Below, one piece after another: positions 17,660 to 25,976 of a stretch of 64,000 nt of DNA (position 1 is the stretch's first letter; the number at the start of each line of letters is the position of its first letter). Below the pieces are notes generated by a model, which was not told the origin of the DNA, did not search any database, and saw only the letters and a list, made by a program, of their open reading frames with translations. Position numbers and translations under genes: made by a program. Origin of the DNA: Agrobacterium tumefaciens_K (GTDB lineage: Bacteria > Pseudomonadota > Alphaproteobacteria > Rhizobiales > Rhizobiaceae); assembly GCF_031801495.1 (NCBI RefSeq), contig NZ_JAOEGC010000007.1, positions 1 to 64,000 on the forward strand. The letters run 5' to 3'.

Positions 17660-18922
17660 ATGACCACCTTATCACCGCTTGACCTCGATTATGTGCGCAG
17701 CCAGTTCCCTGGGCTGTCCCGCGGCTGGACCTTTTTCGACAATGCGGGTGGATCGCAAATCTTGAAAGGCGCGCTCGAGCGCATCAATACCTTTCTGATC
17801 GAAAAGAACGTGCAGATTGGCGGCTCCTACGCCGTATCGCAGGCGGCGGCCGAAGCACTCTACGAAGCGCGGACTGCAGCCATGCAACTGGTCAACGCTT
17901 CGCGTCCGGAAGAAATCGTATTCGGCAATTCCACCACGGCGTTGCTGCAGAACCTTGCCCGCGCGATGCAGAGCCAGCTTGCGCCAGGCGACGAGATCGT
18001 CGTCACGGTCAGCGATCACGAATCCAACATCGGCCCCTGGGACCGGCTGAAAGAGGCCGGCATCAAGCTGAAGATCTGGCCGCTCAACAAGGACACTCTC
18101 AGTCTCGATCTCGCCGACCTGACACCGCTGATGAGCGATCGCACCAAGTTAGTCTGCGCGACACACGTTTCCAACATCCTTGGCTCGATCAATCCGATCC
18201 GCGAGATCGCTGATTTCGTGCATGCGAGGGGGGCAAAGATTTGCGTCGATGCCGTGGCTTACGCCCCGCACCGCGCCGTCGATGTGCAGGCGCTGGACGC
18301 CGATTATTACGTCTTTAGCCTGTACAAGACCTACGGTCCACATTACGCGCTGATGTACGGCAAATACGACCTGCTGCTCGAGCTAGATACACTTTACCAC
18401 TATTTTTACGGCAAGGACAAAGTGCCGGGCAAGCTGGAGCCGGGAAACCCCAACTACGAACTTGCCTATTCCACTTGCGGCATCGTCGATTACTTAACCT
18501 CACTAGGCGAACGGGCAGGCGAGACCGGATCGGTGCGCCAGAAAATCGAGTCGGCCTTTGCGGCCATCACCGCACAGGAAAATCTTCTGACGCAACAGCT
18601 CCTGAGCTACCTACGCTCACGAAACGATTGCCGGATCGTCGGACAGGTCAACCAGGACGAGACACGCGTGCCAACAATTGCCTTCCGCTTCGATGGCCGT
18701 GAGGCTGGCGCGCTCTGCAGGGCAATGGACGGCGAAAACATCGCGATGCGGTTCGGGGATTTCCATTCGAGACGGCTTGCCGAATATCTTGAGCTGACCG
18801 ACCATGGCGGCATGCTGCGGGTGTCCATGGTCCATTACAATACGTTGGAAGAGGTCGATCGCTTCACGGCAGCACTTGACCGTATTCTGGCTGGAGATGC
18901 GGGGTTTGCGAAAGCAAGCTGA
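17660..18922 (+). CDS. Class V aminotransferase, cysteine-desulfurase-like
   Basis: This 420-residue PLP enzyme is of the cysteine-desulfurase-like/isopenicillin-N-epimerase-like group. The N-terminus carries FFDNAGGSQ, and the phosphate-binding region is GNSTTALLQNLARAM. The cofactor Asp lies in CVDAVAYAPHRAVD and the Schiff-base Lys in FSLYKTYGPHYAL. A catalytic Cys loop of true desulfurases is not obvious, so transamination, lyase or racemase chemistry is possible. It sits between a nitrogen-compound importer and a cyclic-amide hydrolase, which points to breakdown of an imported amino-acid derivative. The ATG at 17660 follows CAGGA. Confidence 0.85.
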   Translation: MTTLSPLDLDYVRSQFPGLSRGWTFFDNAGGSQILKGALERINTFLIEKNVQIGGSYAVSQAAAEALYEARTAAMQLVNASRPEEIVFGNSTTALLQNLARAMQSQLAPGDEIVVTVSDHESNIGPWDRLKEAGIKLKIWPLNKDTLSLDLADLTPLMSDRTKLVCATHVSNILGSINPIREIADFVHARGAKICVDAVAYAPHRAVDVQALDADYYVFSLYKTYGPHYALMYGKYDLLLELDTLYHYFYGKDKVPGKLEPGNPNYELAYSTCGIVDYLTSLGERAGETGSVRQKIESAFAAITAQENLLTQQLLSYLRSRNDCRIVGQVNQDETRVPTIAFRFDGREAGALCRAMDGENIAMRFGDFHSRRLAEYLELTDHGGMLRVSMVHYNTLEEVDRFTAALDRILAGDAGFAKAS

Positions 18923-18948
18923 GCTGTAATCAACAAGAAGGACATGGA

Positions 18949-20364
18949 ATGATGCGTTTCGATACGGTGATCAGGCACGGAACCGTGGTGACGGCAAGCG
19001 ACACGTTCGTCAGCGATGTCGGCATCAAGGATGGTCGTATCGCTGCACTTGCCGCAGAGCTGACCGATGCGGACGAGGTGATCGACGCCACCGGCCTCTT
19101 CGTGATGCCCGGCGGTATCGACAGCCATGTCCATCTCGACCAGCCCTCCGGCGATGGCATCGTCATGGCTGATGACTTCGACAGCGGCACCCGCTCGGCT
19201 GCCATTGGCGGCAACAGCACAGTTCTGGCATTCTGCATGCAGGAAAAGGGACAGTCGCTTCGCGAGGCGTTGAAGATCTATCATGCCAAAGCCGAAGGGA
19301 AATGCCACGTAGACGTGGCCTTCCATCTGGTCATTACCGATCCGACCCCAGAAGTCCTCGGCCAGGAACTGCCAGCGCTGGTGGAGGACGGCTATACCTC
19401 GTTGAAGGTCTTTATGACCTATGAGGGCCTACGGCTGCGAGACGACGAAATCCTCGCCACGCTGGATACGGCACGCCGTACCGGCACGCTCGTCATGGTT
19501 CACTGCGAGAATGAGGATGCGATCCGCTACCTGATCGGCCGGCATGAGGAAGAGGGCAAGTTTGCGCCGAAATTCCACGCCACGACCCGGCCCATCGCTG
19601 CCGAGCGAGAAGCTACCCACCGGGCGCTTTCGCTCGCTGAAATCGTCGATGTGCCGATCGTCATCGTTCATGTTTCCAACCGCGAGGCGATGGAAGAAAT
19701 CCGCAGGGCCCGCCAGCGCGGCCAGAAGGTTGTCGGCGAAACCTGCCCGCAATATCTGATGCTGACCGCCGACGATCTGGATCAGAGCGAATTGGAAGGC
19801 GCGAAATATGTCTGCTCCCCACCGCCGCGTGACAAGGCTAGCCAGGATGCCTGCTGGGAGGGGTTGGAACAGGGCGTGTTCGATCTGTTTTCATCCGATC
19901 ATTGCCCGTTCCGCTTCGATGACCCGGAAGGGAAATTGAACGAAAAAGGCAAACGGCATTTCCGCTGGATTCCGAACGGCATTCCCGGCGTTGCCACACG
20001 CCTGCCGATTCTTTTCTCGGAAGGCGTCATGAAGGGCCGGATCGACATCAACCAATTCGTTGCAGTCACCTCTACCAACCATGCCAAGCTTTATGGTCTT
20101 TATCCGCGCAAAGGCACCATTGCGATCGGTGCCGATGCTGACATTGCCCTTTGGGACCCGGACAAAAGAATAACCGTGACGAACGATATCCTGCAGCACG
20201 GCGCCGACTATACACCTTATGAAGGGCAGGAAGTGCGTGGCTGGCCGGTGCAGCTGCTCCTGGGTGGCCAGACGATCGTGAAGGATGGGCTGCTAACCCT
20301 GCAGAAGGGACGCGGCAACTACCTCCAGAGAAATCGCTCTTCCCTCGTGTCGAGAGGCGAGTGA
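18949..20364 (+). CDS. Dihydropyrimidinase/D-hydantoinase-type amidohydrolase
   Basis: This 471-residue cytosolic zinc enzyme belongs to the cyclic amidohydrolase family. Metal ligands are visible in order: HVH in GGIDSHVHLDQP, the carboxylated Lys in TSLKVFMTYEG, His in MVHCENED, His in VIVHVSNRE, and Asp in SSDHCPF. Such enzymes open hydantoin or dihydropyrimidine rings to N-carbamoyl amino acids. It is the last gene of the GntR-controlled operon. No N-carbamoylase is encoded beside it, so either the product is handled elsewhere or the substrate is a different cyclic amide. Confidence 0.88.
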   Translation: MMRFDTVIRHGTVVTASDTFVSDVGIKDGRIAALAAELTDADEVIDATGLFVMPGGIDSHVHLDQPSGDGIVMADDFDSGTRSAAIGGNSTVLAFCMQEKGQSLREALKIYHAKAEGKCHVDVAFHLVITDPTPEVLGQELPALVEDGYTSLKVFMTYEGLRLRDDEILATLDTARRTGTLVMVHCENEDAIRYLIGRHEEEGKFAPKFHATTRPIAAEREATHRALSLAEIVDVPIVIVHVSNREAMEEIRRARQRGQKVVGETCPQYLMLTADDLDQSELEGAKYVCSPPPRDKASQDACWEGLEQGVFDLFSSDHCPFRFDDPEGKLNEKGKRHFRWIPNGIPGVATRLPILFSEGVMKGRIDINQFVAVTSTNHAKLYGLYPRKGTIAIGADADIALWDPDKRITVTNDILQHGADYTPYEGQEVRGWPVQLLLGGQTIVKDGLLTLQKGRGNYLQRNRSSLVSRGE

Positions 20365-20541
20365 CCCAGCCAGGCAAAGTGTCAAAAAGCCAAAAACCGC
20401 TCACCGGTAGGACACCCGGTTCAACGACAGATGATCCACATTCGGTCTTGATGAGAATCGATACAGTGTCCCATCTGCCAAATTCATCGATCACTTGGAG
20501 ACACTCGATACCTCGCCGAACTCGAGGTACCATGCACGTGT

Positions 20542-20814
20542 TCAGCGGCGACGAGCAGCTTCCTGATCGGCGATCGCCTTGACCACCTCGAAGTCCATTT
20601 CGGCACGCGGCTCAATTCGGGCAACCTCGCTGGCGACCTTGGCCCAATGTCGGTATTCACTGACATGACCTTGCGCGCGACTGCGCGCTGCTCTTCGTTG
20701 CGCCTCGTAGTAGGCATTGATTGGATCCGAGGCGGCAAGTTGCCTGGCGTCCTCTTGCCAACGGCGGCGGATCGCCCGACGATGTTCTATCCACGGCCTC
20801 AGAAATCCGATCAT
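20542..20814 (-). CDS. Small hypothetical protein coupled to the DUF429 gene
   Basis: This 90-residue basic protein is rich in Arg and Ala, begins MIGFLRPWIEHRRAIRRRWQ and ends ADQEAARRR. I do not recognise a family. Its start overlaps the DUF429 stop as ATGA, which supports real, coupled translation. It is predicted soluble, largely helical and possibly nucleic-acid or membrane associated through its charged helices; that is speculation. Confidence 0.5.
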   Translation of the reverse strand: MIGFLRPWIEHRRAIRRRWQEDARQLAASDPINAYYEAQRRAARSRAQGHVSEYRHWAKVASEVARIEPRAEMDFEVVKAIADQEAARRR

Positions 20815-21509
20815 GGCCGGTCCCGCCGCGATGACAAGAACCCAGACTGGGGAATCCAGGGGGAAGGCAGTATCGAAATCTCAGAGACGCCGGCGATTTC
20901 CTGTTCCAGCCCGTGGATAATGGCTAGCCACGTTTCAAAGAGCTCGATACCTCGGCCGGCAGGGGTTTCCGATGGCCAGCAATTGCGGACCTTGCCCTGC
21001 TTACAAGGCAGCCGCTTTTCGGCGCTCATCAATTCGACCAGGGACGGATGCGGGTAGATCTCCAAAAGGTACGGCACGGCGACTTCTTTCGTCAGCTGGC
21101 GATATCCGCAGCGTTCGAAGCCGCCCCTCAGATCATCAATGATCTTTCCAGGTCTGATCGCGCTCGGCGTGTGAGAGCTGCAATGACGGGCGCCAAAGGC
21201 TGCCGAAATCAGATTATCCGAAACGCGCCGCGCAGTGATTGGCACAAGAGAAAGTAGCATATCTACGGCAACAAGATTGACAGGAGATTCAGCTATTTCC
21301 TCCGCAACAACAACGTGAGCTGCGGCTTCGGCGACCGCACCCAAAGGGCGTGAACCCGGGATCCGATCCCCTTTACCGCGATCCAGACGGTGACCACAAG
21401 ACGATCCGGCGAAGATAAGGCGCCAACTGCTAGCGGTCGAGGAAACCAGCGCGACCCCACTCGGCTGGCCCGAGGTCCAGGCCGCATCAATACCCAGAAT
21501 TGTCGTCAT
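20811..21509 (-). CDS. DUF429 family protein
   Basis: This 232-residue protein begins MTTILGIDAAWTSGQPSGVA, the RNase-H-like start typical of DUF429 proteins. Further family-like segments are VAVDMLLSLVPITARRVSDN, LLEIYPHPSLVEL and KQGKVRNC. The fold is predicted to be nuclease-like, but the function is unknown. A strong Shine-Dalgarno GGGAGGT precedes the ATG. It is followed by a coupled small gene and preceded by an exonuclease gene 16 bases upstream on the same strand. The three may form one nucleic-acid-related operon. Confidence 0.75.
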   Translation of the reverse strand: MTTILGIDAAWTSGQPSGVALVSSTASSWRLIFAGSSCGHRLDRGKGDRIPGSRPLGAVAEAAAHVVVAEEIAESPVNLVAVDMLLSLVPITARRVSDNLISAAFGARHCSSHTPSAIRPGKIIDDLRGGFERCGYRQLTKEVAVPYLLEIYPHPSLVELMSAEKRLPCKQGKVRNCWPSETPAGRGIELFETWLAIIHGLEQEIAGVSEISILPSPWIPQSGFLSSRRDRP

Positions 21510-21525
21510 TGCACCTCCCGACCAC

Positions 21526-22497
21526 TCAACTGGGCCTGAAGCGATCGATTGCCGTCAGGTATTTGACCGGCAGATCAGCATCCCATCGATAGATTTCCGT
21601 GCGAAGGAAATGCATCTCCCCCTCTAACGCCTCCTCGGTAAGTTCAATCCACCAGGATTTTGGGCGGCCGTCCGATCCGTCAGACCAACGGTATCCGCGC
21701 GCCTTGAGATGGTCCTTCATGTCGAAGGGACTGTTTTCCGCATAGATGCGAGCCCGCGACCGCTGGCTGACCTGATAAAGTTCGACGAATGGCGTGGTGG
21801 CCGTGCCCGGCCGAACCTGTCCAAGTACTTCCAGTAGAGCAAAACAATCGTCGACCGCACGATGACCATCATGAAAATATCCGGACTGGCCGACCAGGTA
21901 ACCGAGCTTGCTGCCCTCGAAGCCGCGTGCGGACCAGTCTATTTCGGAGACGGAACAGGCCCAGGCCTTATGCACGAAGACCGGCGAGAAAGCTTCGCAG
22001 AACGGACGGTCGAAACTAGCATTGTGGGCAATGATCAGATCGGCGGGCTCGATCAAAGCGTTCAACAGGGCGACATCGATGACCTGTCCCGCGACCATGT
22101 CATCGGTGATCCCGGTCAGACGGGTGATGTCGGTCGGGATCGCGATCGTCGGCTGCCGAAGCCCGCCATAAATACCCGTAACGTCGCCGAGCTCACCTGC
22201 ATCATTGAAAGTGAAGGCAATCACGCCGATTTCGATGATCTCATCTGTGCGGTAATTGAGGCCGGTCGTTTCTGTGTCAAGAATGATGCCGCGACGCGGA
22301 AAACCCGGACGCGGGTATTTTACAATTGCACGCGGGTGAAGCTTTCGCAGTATGCGGTAATTGGCGGTGTTTTCCAGATGACGTGCCATCGCTTCGTCAT
22401 CGATGGCCAACACCTCCTTCGCGATGACCTGCGGCCGGGCTACTCGCTCCTTGGCTACCGGAACACAACCTGCAAAGAAGTCGAGTTGCGAAGTCAT
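21526..22497 (-). CDS. DnaQ-type 3'-5' exonuclease domain protein
   Basis: This 323-residue protein has a DEDDh exonuclease domain at about residues 68-230. Exo I is IILDTETTGL (Asp and Glu), Exo II is IIAHNASFDRPF, and Exo III is HRAVDDCFALL. Before it is a 65-residue N-terminal extension. After it is a C-terminal part with RGYRWSDGSDGRPKSWW, resembling the winged extension in many rhizobial plasmid exonucleases. It is probably a proofreading or nucleic-acid processing enzyme not attached to a polymerase. The ATG follows AAAGGG. It leads the operon with the DUF429 gene. Confidence 0.85.
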   Translation of the reverse strand: MTSQLDFFAGCVPVAKERVARPQVIAKEVLAIDDEAMARHLENTANYRILRKLHPRAIVKYPRPGFPRRGIILDTETTGLNYRTDEIIEIGVIAFTFNDAGELGDVTGIYGGLRQPTIAIPTDITRLTGITDDMVAGQVIDVALLNALIEPADLIIAHNASFDRPFCEAFSPVFVHKAWACSVSEIDWSARGFEGSKLGYLVGQSGYFHDGHRAVDDCFALLEVLGQVRPGTATTPFVELYQVSQRSRARIYAENSPFDMKDHLKARGYRWSDGSDGRPKSWWIELTEEALEGEMHFLRTEIYRWDADLPVKYLTAIDRFRPS

Positions 22498-22762
22498 TCA
22501 ATCCCTTTCTGATTGCAGCGTCTTTGAACGCACAATACGTATCGGCGCCGGTACGGGCAACGCCCTACCCGTTTCAGTTCGCCTTGGGGACAGTGGTTCA
22601 GGCTCTGGGATGCCGCGAGTGTCGTCGGCCATTGGACAATTTGACGATGCTTGGAGGCAAATGGCGGGTGTCCGACGTGACGTTGACGTGCCCTCAAACG
22701 ATTAGGCAATTTTGAACTGGAATTTCCACTTATGCTCCCTGAGGGCAGATGAGGAGAATTCG

Positions 22763-22861
22763 ATGAAAGCGTCCAAGTTCTCGGAAACGCAGATCGCGTT
22801 CGTTTTGAAACAGCTAGAGAATGGTAATGATGGATCAGACCAGGCTTTGGACGATGCATGA
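22763..22861 (+). pseudogene. IS3-family transposase orfA remnant
   Basis: The first 20 codons read MKASKFSETQIAFVLKQLEN, the beginning of orfA in IS3-family elements such as the IS407/IS2 groups, preceded by a GAGGAGA site. After about 25 codons the similarity ends and the frame stops at 22859. No orfB is present. This is a short IS scar. Confidence 0.7.
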
Positions 22862-23046
22862 AAGTTCGCGGTGTAGCCGGTCGCTGGTATTTCTGCCCTG
22901 CCGACAACACACCGGGAAAACAGGCCGATCACGACCGCGAGATACAGCCATCCCTCACGGGTCCAGACATGGGAAATATCGACACGCGGATGGCTTGGAA
23001 CATTGGCAGGCGGCTTACGCCGCCCGCCGTGCCCGCCTACCTTGCT

Positions 23047-23826
23047 TTACTGGGCGGCCCGTTTCGTGGCCTTGGCGGCCTCGTCGATGACTTCGGCTAT
23101 CACGTCCGGCTGCGTAAAGAACAGCGCATGGCTAGCATCGACCTCGGTCACTTTGGCGCCGATGCGCTTTGCCATTTTCTGGAGCATGCGCTGGTCGAAG
23201 GCCTTGTCCTGGCGAGCAATAACGGCCCAGCTGGGCTTGGTGTGCCATGCGGCATTCTTGAGCTTGATGCCGAAGGACGACAGGTTGATCGGCACCTGGG
23301 AATTCTCCAGGAAAGCTGCGTCCTCGTCGGTCGCATCAGCAGCGAAGCCTGCCTTGAAGGTGCCAGCCTTGAGAACGCCGAAGCCATCGGTGGTCGGTTC
23401 GATTACGAATTCCGGCGGGGTCGTGTAGCCTTCATACTGCTGCGCGGTCGTCTCGCCAGCATCGGGAGAGAGGGCGGAGACATAAACCAGGCCGGTCACT
23501 TTGGGATCGATGCCCGCTTCGGTAATCATGACGCCACCCCAGGAATGACCCACGAGAATAGTCGGACCGTCCTGACGTTCGATTGCCCGTTTCGTGGCGG
23601 CGATGTCGTCAGCGAGCGAGGTCAGCGGGTTCTGCACGATCGTGACCTTATAGCCGCGCTGAGTGAGGTTGTCGTACACCCCACGCCAGCCGGAACCGTC
23701 GGCGAAAGCGCCGTGGACGAGGACGACGTTCTTGACGGCCTGATTTTCAGGGATCTTGTCAGCGGCGTTGGCGGCCGTAGCGATGCCGATTGCTGCAGTA
23801 GCTGCGATGATGATGCCAGCCTTCAT
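23047..23826 (-). CDS. Secreted alpha/beta hydrolase
   Basis: The 259-residue precursor has a cleavable signal peptide (MKAGIIIAATAAIGIATAANA) and an alpha/beta hydrolase fold. The oxyanion region is VVLVHGAFADGSGWRGV, the nucleophile Ser lies in LVGHSWGG near residue 94, and the catalytic His is in VDASHALFF. The closest flavour is the group of small esterases often annotated as salicylate/methyl-ester hydrolase-like. A periplasmic location is likely. It is divergent from an OhrR-like regulator, with MarR-type palindromes between them, so it is probably induced when that regulator is oxidised or ligand-bound. Confidence 0.88.
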   Translation of the reverse strand: MKAGIIIAATAAIGIATAANAADKIPENQAVKNVVLVHGAFADGSGWRGVYDNLTQRGYKVTIVQNPLTSLADDIAATKRAIERQDGPTILVGHSWGGVMITEAGIDPKVTGLVYVSALSPDAGETTAQQYEGYTTPPEFVIEPTTDGFGVLKAGTFKAGFAADATDEDAAFLENSQVPINLSSFGIKLKNAAWHTKPSWAVIARQDKAFDQRMLQKMAKRIGAKVTEVDASHALFFTQPDVIAEVIDEAAKATKRAAQ

Positions 23827-23857
23827 AAGTCTCTCTCCTCTTTATATTGCGATAATA

Positions 23858-23923
23858 TTTATCGCGATAAATGTTTTATATTGGCTACCTCGATATCTGT
23901 CAATCATAATTGTTATCGCGATA
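23858..23923. promoter_or_regulatory. Twin MarR/OhrR-type operators
   Basis: Two palindromes with the same core TATCGCGATA lie between the divergent genes: TTTATCGCGATAAA at 23858-23871 and TATCGCGATA at 23914-23923. Their centres are 54 bases apart. One lies 32 bases in front of the hydrolase start and one about 50 bases before the regulator start. A single MarR-type dimer per site could repress both genes. Confidence 0.75.
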
Positions 23924-23973
23924 TTTATTTTCACGAAAACGTCAGATATAACCGGGAGCAGAAGGAGATCCTC

Positions 23974-24444
23974 ATGGCCCGACAGAAATCCAACGACCCC
24001 GTGCCGCTCGATGATCAAGTGTGCTACGCCATCTACTCGGCGGGCCTGGCGATCCAGCGGCTTTACAAGCCCTGGCTCGACCAGCTCGGCCTGACCTATC
24101 CGCAATATCTCGTGCTGAACGTTCTCTGGCAGGAGGACGAACAGACGGTTGGCCATATCGGCGAGAAGCTCGCCCTTGAATCGAGCACCCTGACGCCGCT
24201 GCTCAAGCGCCTCGAAGGCGCTGGGCTTCTTCGGCGCACACGCAACCCCGACAACGAGCGCCAGGTGGTGGTCGGCCTGACCGACGATGGCCGGGCACTC
24301 CGATCAAAGGCCGGCTGCCTTGGCGACGCACTTCTGGATACGTCAGGGCACACTTCAGATCGACTCGGTGCGCTCAACCACGAGGTCAGACAATTGCGCG
24401 ACGACATTTACGCAAAGCTGGGCAGTTGGAACGCGTCTGCCTGA
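23974..24444 (+). CDS. OhrR-like MarR-family redox regulator
   Basis: This 156-residue protein closely follows OhrR. The N-terminal redox-sensing Cys is C17 in LDDQVCYAIYSA, the winged helix is HIGEKLALESSTLTPLLKRLE, and the wing is RTRNPDNERQVVVGLTDDG. OhrR proteins sense organic hydroperoxides by oxidation of this Cys and release DNA. The ATG at 23974 follows AGAAGGAGA. The usual partner, the peroxidase gene ohr, is not in this window. Instead the divergent neighbour is a secreted alpha/beta hydrolase, an unusual regulon. Confidence 0.88.
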   Translation: MARQKSNDPVPLDDQVCYAIYSAGLAIQRLYKPWLDQLGLTYPQYLVLNVLWQEDEQTVGHIGEKLALESSTLTPLLKRLEGAGLLRRTRNPDNERQVVVGLTDDGRALRSKAGCLGDALLDTSGHTSDRLGALNHEVRQLRDDIYAKLGSWNASA

Positions 24445-24534
24445 GCCGACGCGCGGGGCACCGTAACCGATAGCGGTTGAAGGCCACCATCCGACATCCC
24501 CACGGGTGACCATCGTTCCACATTGCGGGTGATA

Positions 24535-25081
24535 TCACTCTTTATCAGAGCTAATGACCACGCCTTCCAACCACAGCCGCGCATCGCCGTTGACTTGCTT
24601 GTCCAAAAGACGTTCGACGCTCGTGCCATCAGCGAAAGCTCCGGCATTGTCTCCAGAGCCATCTACGCCATCGGTGTCGGCAGCGAGTGCACGGACATCA
24701 AATCCATCGATCGCCATAGCCAGAGACAGCGCGAACTCTCCGAAGCTCACTGTCGTTTCGCCTCTGGACAACACCACGCAGGGTTGGACGAAAGGACTGT
24801 CGTGCGACACAATCTCGCGTGCTATGGCCGCGTGTACAAGGCCAACATCACGCGCTCCTCCCTCCATGCGAACAGACAGTATAACTGGCGTGCCCCCTGA
24901 AACACGCGCAAGCGCTGCAGCTTCTTCAAGCGCAATTCTCGAAGACTGCGATTGCGCCATTTGCGCCGCGCCTTTACCTGCGTCCATGACGCGGCAGGAG
25001 ATCTTTGATCCTGTTTACAGGACTGGCGGCCTCGATTGCTGCTTCATATAATGTGAGGAACAGGCTGGGACTTACGATCAT
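24535..25081 (-). pseudogene. Glycerate 2-kinase (MOFRL family) pseudogene
   Basis: The 5' end (ATG at 25081) reads SLFLTLYEAAIEAASPVNRI, then LLPRHG, the start typical of TtuD/GckA-type glycerate kinases. A frameshift near 24990 leads to VMDAGKGAAQMAQ, the glycine-rich loop. The sequence then jumps to IALEEAAALARVSGGTPVIL and the C-terminal ALAADTDGVDGSGDNAGA. About 240 residues in the middle are missing. The GETTV motif has also lost its following glycine-rich segment (GETTVSFGEFAL), and the normal C-terminus is absent. The gene is dead. Its position after hyi and garR fits the last step of glyoxylate-to-glycerate metabolism. Confidence 0.8.
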
Positions 25082-25121
25082 GATCGGTCGCTCTCGTACT
25101 TCGACGAATAGCCGGAAGGTC

Positions 25122-25973
25122 TCATAGTGCTTTGATCAACGCCGAGTGGTCTTTGTCGCCCAGGCCCTTTTCCATCGCGCCGTTCATCAATTGATGAACA
25201 ATCGCAGTGTTGGGCAGCATAAGCTCCAGCAGCCGGGCTGATTCGAGCGCGAGCGAAATGTCCTTGTGGTGCAGGCTTATCCGAAAGCCTGGCTCGAACG
25301 TTTCATTGATCATACGTTCGCCGTGGACCTCCAGTACGCGGGACGACGCAAAGCCGCCCATTAATGCCTTGCGCACGATGGAGGGGTCTGCACCAGATTT
25401 CTTCGAAAAGCGAAGGGCTTCCGAAACGGCCTGAATATTGAGGGCAACCACGATCTGGTTGGCGACCTTCGCAACCTGACCATTTCCCACGTCGCCAATC
25501 AGGGTGATGTTCTTGCCCATCTTTCCGAGCAGGTCCTTTGCTCGCTCGAAAACATCCGGTTTGCCGCCGACCATGATGGTCAGCGACGCGGCCTTGGCCC
25601 CAACTTCACCACCCGATACCGGCGCGTCGAGATAATCGCATCCCAGCGCCTCAATACGCGCGGCAAAATCCTTCGTCGCAATTGGTGAAATCGAGCTCAT
25701 GTCGATGACAAGCTTTCCCGTATCGAGGCCGTGTGCGACGCCATCGTCACCGAAGAGAACGTTTTCCACATCGGGCGTGTCCGGCAGCATCAAGATCACG
25801 ATGTCAGCGCTGCGCGCTACCTCCGCAGCCGAACTGCAGGCCGTCGCACCGCTTTCAACGAGGTGGTTCGACACAGGTTTGACCCTGTGAAGATAAAGCT
25901 CATGTCCGGCATCGATCAGATGCTGCGCCATCGGGCGGCCCATGACGCCCAGTCCGATAAATCCTATTTTCAT
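25122..25973 (-). CDS. garR: 2-hydroxy-3-oxopropionate (tartronate semialdehyde) reductase
   Basis: This 283-residue NAD(P)-dependent reductase is of the beta-hydroxyacid dehydrogenase family. The Rossmann motif is GFIGLGVMGRPM, the substrate loop YLDAPVSGGEVGA, and the catalytic Lys lies in GQVAKVANQ. Sequence style and context (hydroxypyruvate isomerase just upstream) favour GarR/GlxR, which turns tartronate semialdehyde into D-glycerate. The protein ends at DHSALIKAL, roughly ten residues short of most relatives, possibly an early effect of the decay affecting the next gene. It lies three bases from the hyi stop in the same operon. Confidence 0.85.
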   Translation of the reverse strand: MKIGFIGLGVMGRPMAQHLIDAGHELYLHRVKPVSNHLVESGATACSSAAEVARSADIVILMLPDTPDVENVLFGDDGVAHGLDTGKLVIDMSSISPIATKDFAARIEALGCDYLDAPVSGGEVGAKAASLTIMVGGKPDVFERAKDLLGKMGKNITLIGDVGNGQVAKVANQIVVALNIQAVSEALRFSKKSGADPSIVRKALMGGFASSRVLEVHGERMINETFEPGFRISLHHKDISLALESARLLELMLPNTAIVHQLMNGAMEKGLGDKDHSALIKAL

Positions 25974-25976
25974 GGC

